Source: an uncultured Acidobacteriia bacterium
GTDB taxonomy: Bacteria > Acidobacteriota > Terriglobia > Bryobacterales > Bryobacteraceae
DNA: 64,000 nt
Reading direction: 5' to 3'
NCBI GenBank assembly: GCA_903875575.1
Contig: CAIQWJ010000078.1
Coordinates: 54,329 to 118,328 of the forward strand
Of the stretch, positions 34,307 through 42,230 are shown in pieces. Position 1 is the first letter of the stretch. Each line of letters opens with the position of its first letter. Under the pieces are notes generated by a model. It was not told the DNA's origin and searched no databases. It saw nothing but the letters and a program-made list of their open reading frames with translations. The translations under genes and the position numbers were made by a program.

Positions 34307-35887
34307 ATGATGCGTGTCCCGTCAATTACGCTACTGCCTCTCGCGCTCATCGCCACGTCGGCGGTGGCCCAGATGCCGCTTCCGGTTTCCTGTTCCGGCG
34401 ATTCCTGCACGTTCACACTCAGCTTCGACGACAACAACGGCAACGCGCCTTGGTTCGTCGCCGGGGCCCCCTATTCCGGACAGTTGAGCGTCGAGTCGGC
34501 TAACACGATGGGGAACGGAGCCCATACTTCCGTGACAACTCTGCAACCCATGACCTATCAGGATTCGAAGGGTCGCCTGCGGACAGAGCGTCCCGCATAC
34601 GGAAGCCGCGCGACTGGCCGCCCGGCTCCCCTTGACGATTTCACGGTGGTGGAGATCAAAGACCCCGTCGCACGATACCAGTACATTCTCGATCCGGTCA
34701 ATCATATAGCACACCGTATGCCTATGGCCTCGACGAACATCCATCAATGGAGTGCCAGAAGCCAGCCGATGGCATCCAGTACGACAAACCCGGACGGCTC
34801 GACCACGACCGTTGAGCCGCTGGGGACCATGGAAATCTCAGGCGTCACTGCCTACGGCATACGGACGACGCGCGCCTATCCTCCTGGATCGCCCAACGGG
34901 GCCGCCTTTGCGGGTCCCGTCGAGACCTGGCAGGATCCCAAGAACGGTGCGATCCTGTTGAACAAGAACACGCGCCCTCAGAACACAGTAACGATGACGA
35001 TGCTTCACTACAGTGCCGGAGAGCCCGATCCTGCACTCTTCCGGGTTCCTGATGGCTATCAGGTTGTGGATGAAACCGGCAACTTCAACGTGGTCCATAC
35101 ACGCAATGTCGCGGCCGGAGGACGTGGCGGCGTTTCCAGCAGTGGCGGCGGGATGCAGGGGGAGTATCTGGAAGCCGATTGCTCGGACCAAACCTGCACC
35201 ATCACTTACAACCCCGCCACGCCGCCCCAGCCAATGCGGGCGGTTTCCGGTGCGGCTTATGCCGGGCGTCTGACGAATACGTCCAGTGGCAGAGTGGCAC
35301 CGGACGGGTCTACGGCACCTCCGTTTACTTCGCTGGGGCGGGCCACGTGGCGCGATATCAAAGGCCGCGTTCGCACGGAGACGCTCTCTTTCCGCAGCGG
35401 CCCCCGAGCCTTCCATAGTGAAGGCTTCGGTGCCGAGATTGAAGATCCGGTGGCCGGGTATCGCTACATTCTCGATTCGGTCAACAAGACAGCATACCGC
35501 CTGCCGATGCAAGCCACCACGATGGACTTTCGTCCGATGCTCGGAGGCATGATGGGTGGCGGCGGGCCCAATTCGACCAATGAAGACCTCGGCAGCAAGA
35601 CCCTGTTCGGAGTCACCGCAGTTGGGCGGCGCACTACGCAGGTGCAACCTGTCGGTGGGCCGAATAATAATGACAGACCTTTGACCAATATTTCCGAGCG
35701 CTGGACCGATCCGCAAACGGGTATTATGATCCTGTCAAAGAACAGTGGTCCGAACGGCGAGAATTCGCAGTCGATGCCGGATTACAAGGCCGGTGAGCCT
35801 GACCCCGCGGTGTTTCAGGTTCCCGCCGATTACAAGATCGTGGATGAAGCCGGTAAGTTCACCTTCACGATTCCGTTTCCGAAATAG
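34307..35887 (+). CDS. Secreted protein with two internal repeats, unknown function
   Basis: A 526-residue protein with a signal peptide (LPLALIATSAVAQMP). The mature part is two diverged copies of about 240 residues. Matching landmarks are CSGDSCTFTLSF and CSDQTCTITYNP, then TYQDSKGRLRTE and TWRDIKGRVRTE. These are followed by EIKDPVARYQYILDPVN and EIEDPVAGYRYILDSVN, then AGEPDPALFRVPDGY and AGEPDPAVFQVPADY. Each copy has a Cys pair at its start. The wording resembles uncharacterised secreted acidobacterial proteins. ATG 34307 follows AGGAGGG at seven bases; the long frame upstream to 33578 is a shadow of the divergent gene. Confidence 0.7.
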   Translation: MMRVPSITLLPLALIATSAVAQMPLPVSCSGDSCTFTLSFDDNNGNAPWFVAGAPYSGQLSVESANTMGNGAHTSVTTLQPMTYQDSKGRLRTERPAYGSRATGRPAPLDDFTVVEIKDPVARYQYILDPVNHIAHRMPMASTNIHQWSARSQPMASSTTNPDGSTTTVEPLGTMEISGVTAYGIRTTRAYPPGSPNGAAFAGPVETWQDPKNGAILLNKNTRPQNTVTMTMLHYSAGEPDPALFRVPDGYQVVDETGNFNVVHTRNVAAGGRGGVSSSGGGMQGEYLEADCSDQTCTITYNPATPPQPMRAVSGAAYAGRLTNTSSGRVAPDGSTAPPFTSLGRATWRDIKGRVRTETLSFRSGPRAFHSEGFGAEIEDPVAGYRYILDSVNKTAYRLPMQATTMDFRPMLGGMMGGGGPNSTNEDLGSKTLFGVTAVGRRTTQVQPVGGPNNNDRPLTNISERWTDPQTGIMILSKNSGPNGENSQSMPDYKAGEPDPAVFQVPADYKIVDEAGKFTFTIPFPK

Positions 35888-35918
35888 AAACAGCCAGGCG
35901 TTTTGCACCTGGCTGTTT
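35886..35918. terminator. Strong bidirectional terminator hairpin
   Basis: GAAACAGCCAGG (35886-35897) and CCTGGCTGTTTC (35907-35918) form a perfect 12-bp stem with a nine-base loop. It starts at the stop codon of the two-repeat protein and lies 28 bp before the convergent Gfo/Idh stop. The A/T-rich stem base gives a short U-run in both directions. Confidence 0.85.
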
Positions 35919-35946
35919 CGGTAAAGCGACGGAGGGTTGAACCAGA

Positions 35947-37095
35947 CTACTTTACTTCTACCCAGGCTCGCGTCTTGCTGCTTAGCAGTTCTGCTTCCAG
36001 AATTGTCAGCTGGCGGAGGCCGTCGGCAAACTGCGGGTATTCCGGCTTCGCGTTCTTGTCGAGAATCGAGCCGTAGAAGCGCTTGAAGATCTGCTTGAAC
36101 GTATCGTCATAACCTTCGCTGTGACCGCCCGGAAGATCGGCATACGCGCGCGCGGCCGGATGCAACAGGGACGGGTCCTTGATGATGATCTGGTTCGGCT
36201 CATTGCGATGCCCGATCCAGAGTTCATCCGGACGTTCCTGATTCCACGCCACACCCGACTTTGACCCGTAAATCTCAATGCTCAGGCCGTTCTTGCGTCC
36301 AGCGGAAACCTGACTGGCTGTGTAGGCGCCGCGGGCGCGATCGCCCATACGGAACACGCAGGCACCGAAATCTTCGGTATCGACATCGAACGGCGTGTAG
36401 TCGTCCGCCGAGAGAGTCTTGCCGGCGAAGGCTTCAATCTGACCCTTGGGCTTCAGACGGGTCTTGTGGAACGTCTGGAGATCGGCACAGACTTCCGTGA
36501 TCCTCATGCCGGTGATGTGCTCGGTCATGTCGCAGAAGTGGGAGCCGACGTCAGCCACGGTGCGCGACGGGCCGTTGTCCTTCGATTCGATGCGCCAGTT
36601 GAAATCGGTGTTGTAGAGCAGCCAATCCTGCGAGTAGGTGCCCTGCACGATGAGGATGTCGCCGAGGTCGCCGGCGGCCACCATGGCGCGCATGTTCTGA
36701 ACCTGCGGATACATGCGCAGGTTGTGGCAGGTGCAGTTGCGCAGACCCTTCGCCGAGGCGATGGATACGAGCTCCGCGGCTGCGGCTGCGGATGTTGCCA
36801 ACGGCTTTTCGCAAATGACGTGCTTACCCGCTTCGAGCGCGGCCTTGGCGTAGGGCGCGTGGAAGGTGTTCGGGGTGCAGATGTCCACGGCGTCGATGGT
36901 GGGATCGGCCAGGACCTCCTTGTAATCAGCGACGCCCTTTTCGGCGCCAAACTCTTCAGCGTAGCGTTGCGCCTGCGCGATGTTCACATCGACGATGGCG
37001 GCGATATCCACAAATCCGAGGCGTCGAATGGCCTCCACGTGAACCCGGCCGACGAAGCCGGTTCCGATGACAGCAGTGCGTAGTCGTTTGCTCAT
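35947..37095 (-). CDS. Gfo/Idh/MocA family oxidoreductase
   Basis: A 382-residue NAD(P)-dependent oxidoreductase. The Rossmann motif is AVIGTGFVGRVHVEAI. The conserved Lys of this family is in HVICEKPLATSAAAA, and the C-terminal alpha/beta domain contains VADVGSHFCDMTEHI with the usual catalytic Asp/His. Members oxidise sugars or inositols. Substrate here is unknown. ATG 37095 is only 23 bp from the divergent DUF4159 start, with a palindromic -10 element between. Confidence 0.9.
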   Translation of the reverse strand: MSKRLRTAVIGTGFVGRVHVEAIRRLGFVDIAAIVDVNIAQAQRYAEEFGAEKGVADYKEVLADPTIDAVDICTPNTFHAPYAKAALEAGKHVICEKPLATSAAAAAELVSIASAKGLRNCTCHNLRMYPQVQNMRAMVAAGDLGDILIVQGTYSQDWLLYNTDFNWRIESKDNGPSRTVADVGSHFCDMTEHITGMRITEVCADLQTFHKTRLKPKGQIEAFAGKTLSADDYTPFDVDTEDFGACVFRMGDRARGAYTASQVSAGRKNGLSIEIYGSKSGVAWNQERPDELWIGHRNEPNQIIIKDPSLLHPAARAYADLPGGHSEGYDDTFKQIFKRFYGSILDKNAKPEYPQFADGLRQLTILEAELLSSKTRAWVEVK

Positions 37096-37103
37096 AGCAG
37101 GAC

Positions 37104-37113
37104 CATTATAATG
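37104..37113. promoter_or_regulatory. Palindromic -10 element shared by divergent genes
   Basis: CATTATAATG is a perfect 10-bp palindrome, so it reads TATAAT on both strands. Its last T lies seven bases before ATG 37119 on the plus strand and ten bases before ATG 37095 on the minus strand. Both transcripts would therefore be leaderless or nearly so. I see no convincing -35 on either side, and the whole gap is 23 bp. Confidence 0.5.
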
Positions 37114-37118
37114 AACGC

Positions 37119-37988
37119 ATGTTGGCCTTGCGGAACACTCCGCTGTTCGCGGCGGCGGTGGTGGCTGGCATCCTCACAGTTGCGCTGGGTACTGCGTTCG
37201 CATGGCAGATGCCGTGGCGACAGTATCCTGGCCAGGACAACATCGAACTGCCTCCGGATTACAAAGAGAAGACCGAGTGGCAGTTTGCGCGGCTCATGTA
37301 TCCGCCGTTCGCGGGCGCGATTCATGGCAGAGGACCAGGTGGTCGCGGGCGCTTCGGTGGCGGCGGCGGGAACTGGACGAATAGCCGGTCCAGCTGGAAT
37401 ACCGATTATGACGCCGCGGATCGGCACGTTTCGCGGGCGCTGCGGCGGCTGACGCGGATTCATGTGCGGTCGGTGGAACAGCCTGTGAATCTTGACGATG
37501 GCGACGATGTTTTCAACTATCCGTGGCTGTACGCCGTGGAAGTAGGGCACTGGCAACTGACCGAGCATCAGGTGCAGCAGATGCGCGAGTACTTCGACCG
37601 GGGCGGCTTTTTCATGTGCGACGATTTCCATGGCACCGAAGAATGGGCAGTGTTCACGGCGAGCATGCTGAAGGTGTTTCCGGATCGGCCGATTGTGGAT
37701 TTGCCGAACGACGACGCTATTTTCCATGTGATTTACGATCTTTCTAATCGGTATCAGGTGCCTGGGGCGCAGTATCTGCGCAGCGGACGGACGTATGAGT
37801 ATGACGGGTATGACCCGCATTGGCGCGGCATTTACGATGCGAAGGGACGGCTGGTGGTTGCGATCTGCAACGACATGGATCTGGGCGACGCGTGGGAGTA
37901 CGCGGACGATCCGCGGTACGACGAGAAGTTTTCGGCGCTGGCGTTTCGGATCGTGTCGAATTATGTGGCGTATCCGATGACGCATTAG
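37119..37988 (+). CDS. DUF4159 domain-containing protein
   Basis: A 289-residue protein with an N-terminal hydrophobic anchor or signal (LFAAAVVAGILTVALGTAFA). After a Gly/Arg-rich spacer (GRGPGGRGRFGGGGG) comes the DUF4159 domain (about 105-285): VFNYPWLYAVEVGHW, YFDRGGFFMCDDFHG, MLKVFPDRPIVDLPNDDAIF and VAICNDMDLGDAWE. The domain resembles glutamine amidotransferase-like folds of unknown activity and is common in Acidobacteriota and Planctomycetota. The ATG at 37119 leaves almost no leader behind the palindromic -10. Confidence 0.82.
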   Translation: MLALRNTPLFAAAVVAGILTVALGTAFAWQMPWRQYPGQDNIELPPDYKEKTEWQFARLMYPPFAGAIHGRGPGGRGRFGGGGGNWTNSRSSWNTDYDAADRHVSRALRRLTRIHVRSVEQPVNLDDGDDVFNYPWLYAVEVGHWQLTEHQVQQMREYFDRGGFFMCDDFHGTEEWAVFTASMLKVFPDRPIVDLPNDDAIFHVIYDLSNRYQVPGAQYLRSGRTYEYDGYDPHWRGIYDAKGRLVVAICNDMDLGDAWEYADDPRYDEKFSALAFRIVSNYVAYPMTH

Positions 37989-37992
37989 AATA

Positions 37993-38027
37993 ATGGCCAC
38001 AGATGCACACGGATGCACACAGATAAG
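37993..38027. repeat. Degenerate gccacagatgcacac repeat
   Basis: The text atggccacagatgcacacgg followed by atgcacacagataa contains two near-identical ten-base units (gatgcacacr). Similar CACAGATGCACACAGAT strings occur between genes in other bacterial genomes, so this may be one copy of a dispersed repeat. The rest of 38028-38135 shows nothing else. Confidence 0.4.
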
Positions 38028-38135
38028 GCAAGAGAAAGCTGCCCCACACGGCTTCCGGGGATATTCAGTTGAGAAAGAACTGTTGGCCGGGGTTCCTCGT
38101 CGGAAGCGGCCATCGCGAAATTACAAAACGAATTG

Positions 38136-38882
38136 TCAGGCGGCGTGGAGGACCGGGGGAGCGTCTTTGCCGCAGCAGCGTTTGTGTTTCTGACCCGAGC
38201 CGCAATGGCAGGGTGCGTTGCGGGGCGTCTGTGGCAGTGAATTTTCATTTTTACAAAACGAAGCCGATTGGGACGAATCGGGAACCGGCGCCGGAGTGAA
38301 GGCCGGGCCCGGAGCTTTGAGGAAGATGTCGAGTTCCGTGCGACGGCGGCGGGTTTCGGTGGCATTCTGCCGGGTGATGTCTTCACGGATGTTTCGAAAT
38401 GTGGCGATGCCGTATTCGGAGAAGTCGGTACCGGGAGCGGTGGATTCGCTGCGGAACTGGCGCTCGGTCTGGAGTTTGCGCAGTTCGGCGGTGCATTTGT
38501 GGGAGAGGCGGTTGTAGAGGCTGCGGGCGCGGTCTACGGAGAGCTGGATTTTGGCGGCGTCCTCGTCCAGAGTCGCTGTGGCGTAGGGCCGGTCGGCGAG
38601 TTCGTGTTCGACGATGGCGCAGCGGCGGAGACGCCAGTTGGCGCGGCGGATCTCGGCGACGAGAGAGAGTTCGAGGGGGCCGATGGGGGTGAGGGTTTGG
38701 TTCAGGGAGTGCACTAACTCCGCGTAGGTGGATTCTTCGCCGGGGAGGATGTAGTCGGCGGAGGTGAAGAGGCCGTATTTGGTGGCGTTCTTTGAAGAGT
38801 TGACGCGGCCTTCTTCGGTGAGTGGGCCGGTGGAGGCCTGGGCGTTGATGGAGTTGACGGTTTGCTGGGCTGACGTACTCAT
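38136..38882 (-). CDS. Protein with SEC-C zinc motif and TGPxTxEGxxxSxxNAxxxG N terminus
   Basis: A 248-residue protein. The N-terminal segment QASTGPLTEEGRVNSSKNAT, continuing KYGLFT, matches a widespread family of unknown function in Acidobacteriota and Planctomycetota. The middle is helical and charged. The C terminus carries a SEC-C zinc motif, APCHCGSGQKHKRCCG, as at the tail of SecA and many partner-binding proteins. GAAAGGAA lies eight bases before ATG 38882. The 177-bp region upstream (38883-39059) is comparatively A/T rich but has no clear promoter. Confidence 0.65.
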   Translation of the reverse strand: MSTSAQQTVNSINAQASTGPLTEEGRVNSSKNATKYGLFTSADYILPGEESTYAELVHSLNQTLTPIGPLELSLVAEIRRANWRLRRCAIVEHELADRPYATATLDEDAAKIQLSVDRARSLYNRLSHKCTAELRKLQTERQFRSESTAPGTDFSEYGIATFRNIREDITRQNATETRRRRTELDIFLKAPGPAFTPAPVPDSSQSASFCKNENSLPQTPRNAPCHCGSGQKHKRCCGKDAPPVLHAA

Positions 38883-39059
38883 GATGCTGGTTCCTTTCGG
38901 GGGAGCGAATTGGGGCTCCCTGGTGAAAGAAATAACATGGGCGGAAAAAGGGGTTGGGCTGTATTTTTCGACAAGTCCCTGAAAAATATGGCGAAAATAA
39001 AGTTGAAAACCGTGTGACTGTCATCCTGCCCCGCGCGGCGGAAGGGTACGAGAAGGCGG

Positions 39060-39378
39060 TTACCAGCGGCGTTCTTCTAACACCTTGCCCAAGTCGCGCT
39101 TCGAATGCAGAACGGCGATCACCTGCAACGGGACTGTTTGAGGCCGGTAGACGATCACGTAGTTCGGGAATCTGGCTACGGTCAGAAATCGGACCGGCAA
39201 CCGCGTGATGTCCGGCCGCCGGGTACCGATCAGCGGAAAACCTGTGAGTCGGCGGCAGGTGGCAAAGATTTCGGATTCCACGCGATCCGCGGCATTATGG
39301 GAGTCTTGCAGCGATGAACCACCAAATGGCATCGAGATCCTCAATTGCCAGGGGCGTAAACTCAAACGCCGCGTTCAT
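39060..39378 (-). pseudogene. parE: ParE/RelE-family toxin gene with a +1 frameshift
   Basis: From the ATG at 39378, which overlaps the antitoxin stop as ATGA, translation reads NAAFEFTPLAIEDLDAIWWF, then IAARLP and a stop. Skipping one base near 39309 restores QDSHNAADRVESEIFATC and then LPVRFLTVARFPNYVIVYR, an otherwise normal RelE/ParE fold ending KVLEERRW. One extra base therefore inactivates the toxin unless translation shifts frame. An intact protein would have about 105 residues. A base-call error is the other explanation. Confidence 0.8.
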
Positions 39379-39650
39379 CCCTGCGTCTTGAGCCGTTCCT
39401 CGCGTCGTTTTCGCAACATAACCAAAGCCGCGTCGCCGTCAATCAGCTCTCCGCGTTCGGCCTGAGCGAAGCCCGTTTCGATGTGGGCAGCGACGGTGCC
39501 CCGCTGTTCGAAAATCCAGTGCTCGCGATCCAGTTGCTCGCGGATCATCTCAATCGCCTGATCGAGAACTTCGCCCGGACTTTGGTAGGCACCGGAGCCG
39601 ACGGCATCATCAATAACGCGTTGCTGCTCGGGTTTCAGGTCAATTACCAC
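39375..39650 (-). CDS. parD: ParD-like antitoxin
   Basis: A 91-residue protein that opens VIDLKPEQQRVIDDAVGSGA, continuing YQSPGEVLDQAIEMI, the ribbon-helix-helix pattern of ParD/CC2985-type antitoxins. It ends with a longer acidic-basic helix (DGDAALVMLRKRREERLK) that would wrap the toxin. GTG start at 39650. Stop and toxin start overlap by four bases. The antitoxin frame is intact while its toxin is frameshifted. Confidence 0.8.
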   Translation of the reverse strand: MVIDLKPEQQRVIDDAVGSGAYQSPGEVLDQAIEMIREQLDREHWIFEQRGTVAAHIETGFAQAERGELIDGDAALVMLRKRREERLKTQG

Positions 39651-39746
39651 GGAGGTGTCCTCGTTCTTCAGTCTACCAACTTCAGCAGTTATCGGCTCGG
39701 TGCTTAAGCAGGAAGAAGTAACACACTGAGGCGCTGCCTGCCTGAC

Positions 39747-40589
39747 TCAGTCTTCTAATCGATTCGAACGGTGGGATGAGACACGGCGGCGGAGGCGCCA
39801 CAGCAAGGCGGCCGCCGGCAGCATCAGGAAGGCGGTGCCCGGTTCCGGTGTCGCGCTGCTGGGTCCGGTGGCCGAAAGGTCGGAGGAATACATGAAGTAT
39901 TCGAGACCGAAGTTCGACCGCGTCAGGATGCTCTCATCGCCAAACGAGACTGTGCTGGCGGTGTCGCCGGCGACGGTCAGGTTCGAGAGGTTGAGGGTCA
40001 GGGACGCGGTGAGGGCATGATCCATGTAGAGTTTCGCGGTGGAGCCGTTGGTTTCGACGCGATAAGTGTGAAAGGTGTCGGTCGTGTCGAAGGCCAGGAA
40101 GGGAGTGCCTGTAGGATTCAGGCCGGTGCCGTCAGAAGTCTGGAGCCAGGCTCCGGTCTCAGACACCATGAGGTGCAGAAACTTCTGGTTATTGTCTGAC
40201 GCGCCCAGAGCGAAGCCTCCGCGGGGATAGTTACCGCCGTTGGGCACGCCTCGCTGGGTGGACTGGAAGATCTGGAGGTCGGCCTCCATGACGAACGAGG
40301 AGAACAGGAACGTTCCGTTACTGCCGGTGTAGTAGGCATCCCGGCTGTTCACGCCCTGGGTGTAGCCATCGACATCGAGAACGCCGGCATTCACGACAGG
40401 AACGATGGGCGAAGTGACGTTGGCGGTGAAGCCCTGCGCCGTGGGCAGCGTGCCGAGGCTTGCGTCATAAATGGTGGTCACGGTTGCCGCCGGAAGGAGG
40501 CACGGGAGCGCGAGCACCAGCAGGATTCCGGTAAGCCAGGGTCGCGGGGCGCTCGGTCTGTCCGGTGTTCCAGTTGCACGTTGTCTCAT
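39747..40589 (-). CDS. PEP-CTERM-sorted secreted protein
   Basis: A 280-residue protein with a signal peptide (GILLVLALPCLLPAATVT) and a lectin/laminin-G-like beta-sandwich middle (FVMEADLQIFQ, GFALGASDNNQKFLHLMV, DTFHTYRVETNGSTAKLYMD). The C terminus ATPEPGTAFLMLPAAALLWR continues LRRR, a PEP-CTERM sorting signal recognised by exosortase. No exosortase gene is in the window. ATG 40589 is used; a TTG four codons upstream is possible. Function unknown, presumably exopolysaccharide-associated. Confidence 0.82.
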   Translation of the reverse strand: MRQRATGTPDRPSAPRPWLTGILLVLALPCLLPAATVTTIYDASLGTLPTAQGFTANVTSPIVPVVNAGVLDVDGYTQGVNSRDAYYTGSNGTFLFSSFVMEADLQIFQSTQRGVPNGGNYPRGGFALGASDNNQKFLHLMVSETGAWLQTSDGTGLNPTGTPFLAFDTTDTFHTYRVETNGSTAKLYMDHALTASLTLNLSNLTVAGDTASTVSFGDESILTRSNFGLEYFMYSSDLSATGPSSATPEPGTAFLMLPAAALLWRLRRRVSSHRSNRLED

Positions 40590-40783
40590 CGTTTGATCCA
40601 AGGTAATCTCCGTTCGGGCGAGTTCACGCGTGTGGGTGCGCGGATAGCTTTCCTTTGTGGATGCGGGGCGGGAGCGGATATTACCGGCAGGCGGCAGAAT
40701 ATTGCAGGAGGCGGAAGGCAGCGGACTGGTCGGGGCGGCCGGCGGAACAAATCGAGGGTAATACCGACCGGTAATACTATTGG

Positions 40784-40789
40784 TATAAT
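40784..40789 (+). promoter_or_regulatory. -10 element and TAATAC repeats upstream of the MazEF-like pair
   Basis: TATAAT lies 13 bases before the antitoxin ATG at 40803, so the mRNA would have a leader of only about six bases. TAATAC occurs upstream at 40759-40764 and 40772-40777 around ACCGGT, a plausible operator for the autoregulating antitoxin. The rest of the 213-bp gap (40602-40802) shows nothing else. Confidence 0.45.
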
Positions 40790-40802
40790 CCTGAGTAGGA
40801 CT

Positions 40803-41048
40803 ATGAAGACGGCCATATCTATTGACGACGACTTATTGCAGGAAGCGGACTTGGCCGCCCAACTTCTGGGGCTGAGCCGCAGCGGGCTCTTCGCGCAGGC
40901 AGTTGACGATTTCCTCAAACGGCACCGCGAGGAACAAATGCTGCGGCGGCTGAATGAAGTTTATGCCGGGAAAGCTGCACCGGCGGAGAAGCGCCTGCTA
41001 TCGGCCATCAAGGCGCGCACGGGACGGGCGGTTCAGGATCGCTGGTGA
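40803..41048 (+). CDS. Ribbon-helix-helix antitoxin (MazE/CopG-like)
   Basis: An 81-residue protein. The N-terminal ribbon-helix-helix KTAISIDDDLLQEADLAAQL, continuing LGLSRSGLFAQAV, would bind the operator. The charged C-terminal half is expected to neutralise the toxin. The stop overlaps the toxin GTG as GTGA, so the pair is translationally coupled. TATAAT lies just upstream. Confidence 0.85.
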   Translation: MKTAISIDDDLLQEADLAAQLLGLSRSGLFAQAVDDFLKRHREEQMLRRLNEVYAGKAAPAEKRLLSAIKARTGRAVQDRW

Positions 41049-41395
41049 GTCATGTCCGGCAGGGCCAGGTATACTGGCTGGATTTCGGGCGTGCGATTGG
41101 CTCAGCACCGGCGGATCGGCATCCGTGCGTCGTCGTTCAGAACGATATTTTCAATCGGAGCGCGATCGGAACCAGCGTGGTTTGCCTGATCACGTCGAAC
41201 CTGAGCCGCGCCAACGCGCCGGGAAATGTTCTGCTGAAGAAGGGCGAGGCTAACCTGCCCAAGGCCAGCGTGGTCAACGTCTCGCAGGTCATGACGGTAG
41301 ATAAATCAGAACTGGTGGAATTCTCCGGGGAGTTGAGCAACCTGGCTATCGACGCGGTTCGCGACGGCCTGCACCTTTTGTTCGACAGGTTGTGA
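41045..41395 (+). CDS. mazF: MazF/PemK-family endoribonuclease toxin
   Basis: A 116-residue SH3-like barrel of the PemK/MazF family. The entry RQGQVYWLDFG, the conserved RHPCVVVQNDIFN, the strand SVVCLITSNL and VVNVSQVMTVDKSEL are all present, so the catalytic Arg and Thr/Ser positions look intact. It cleaves mRNA at short sequence motifs. Start is GTG 41045, overlapping the antitoxin stop. Unlike the ParE and HepT loci nearby, this module appears functional. Confidence 0.88.
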   Translation: MSHVRQGQVYWLDFGRAIGSAPADRHPCVVVQNDIFNRSAIGTSVVCLITSNLSRANAPGNVLLKKGEANLPKASVVNVSQVMTVDKSELVEFSGELSNLAIDAVRDGLHLLFDRL

Positions 41396-41403
41396 AAACC
41401 GAA

Positions 41404-42048
41404 TCAGCCCTTCTTGTCGATGCGGAAATCGTCAAAGGCGGCGCCGTTCGGGCCTTTGGCCCACAGACCGGTCTTGCCGGGTGTCTGTGCATCGTCGTCC
41501 CGGGCGGTGAAGAGGCTGCGGTTGCCGAAGAAAACCTGGATCTTCGGTCCACGAAAACTCACCTTGACGACGTGCCACTGGCCGGCGCGGATATCTTCCG
41601 CCACTCCGTTGCCGACGCGCTTGCCGCCGGTGGTGGGGAGTACTTCGGCGACGCCGTTCTTTACGTGCTCCAATACGATGTTCTTCTCATCGGCGCTGAG
41701 GCTTAAAAGATAGTAATTGCCGGGATCACGGTAGCGCCACACGATGCCAGCACCGTTGCCATGCTGGCCGGGCTGGGACATTTCGATGCGGAATTTGACC
41801 GAGAGGTCTCCATCGAGGCAAACGACGCTGTCGAATAAGGCCAGCGGGGATTCGGTTTCCGCGGAGGTGCCGCGCATGACGTTGGGCTTGCTGGGGGCGG
41901 TTTTGTCGGGGCGGACGCTCCACTTGTGACCGGCGGGGGCGCTCCAGCCAGCGGGTAGTTGGCCCTGCTTTGCTTTATCGTAATTCACGTTCTCCGCGCC
42001 GAAGCCCGCGATCCCGAGCATCACCGCCAGCATGATTCCGCTTCGCAT
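41404..42048 (-). CDS. Secreted DUF1080-like lectin-fold protein
   Basis: A 214-residue protein with a signal peptide (GIMLAVMLGIAGFGAE) and a concanavalin-like beta-sandwich. Typical strands are LSVKFRIEMSQPGQHGNGAG, WRYRDPGNYYLLSL, AGQWHVVKVSFRGPKIQVFF and the end TGLWAKGPNGAAFDDF. This matches the 3-keto-disaccharide hydrolase/DUF1080-like domain, used for glycan binding or hydrolysis. I cannot tell whether it is catalytic. It is convergent with mazF, with 8 bp between. Confidence 0.75.
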   Translation of the reverse strand: MRSGIMLAVMLGIAGFGAENVNYDKAKQGQLPAGWSAPAGHKWSVRPDKTAPSKPNVMRGTSAETESPLALFDSVVCLDGDLSVKFRIEMSQPGQHGNGAGIVWRYRDPGNYYLLSLSADEKNIVLEHVKNGVAEVLPTTGGKRVGNGVAEDIRAGQWHVVKVSFRGPKIQVFFGNRSLFTARDDDAQTPGKTGLWAKGPNGAAFDDFRIDKKG

Positions 42049-42195
42049 CTGCTACCAGTTTAGAAAACCCTGATGTGTGGCGGAGATCCGGGCTTCGCCT
42101 GCGGGATTTGAGTGCCGCTCGTTCCAGTCGCGGTTCGGTTGGGATTCCGGTCGGCGGGGGGAAGGATGTCACGGCGGTGGGATGGGCCGGATGAG

Positions 42196-42216
42196 CCGCG
42201 GAAAGTGCTTCCGCGG
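42196..42216 (-). terminator. Hairpin downstream of the HEAT-repeat gene
   Basis: CCGCGGAA (42196-42203) and TTCCGCGG (42209-42216) form a perfect eight-base-pair stem with loop agtgc, 15 bp beyond the stop of the minus-strand HEAT gene. No U-run follows. The remainder of 42049-42230 has no feature I can support. Confidence 0.5.
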
Positions 42217-42230
42217 GGGATGAACATAAA

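Noticed and set aside
36466..37083. 205-codon plus-strand frame opposite the Gfo/Idh gene
   Set aside because: It is antisense to a well-conserved oxidoreductase and lacks any motif.
38383..39024. 213-codon Pro/Arg/His-rich frame overlapping the SEC-C gene
   Set aside because: Different frame of the same strand, with low-complexity text and no motif; the SEC-C frame has two recognisable ends.
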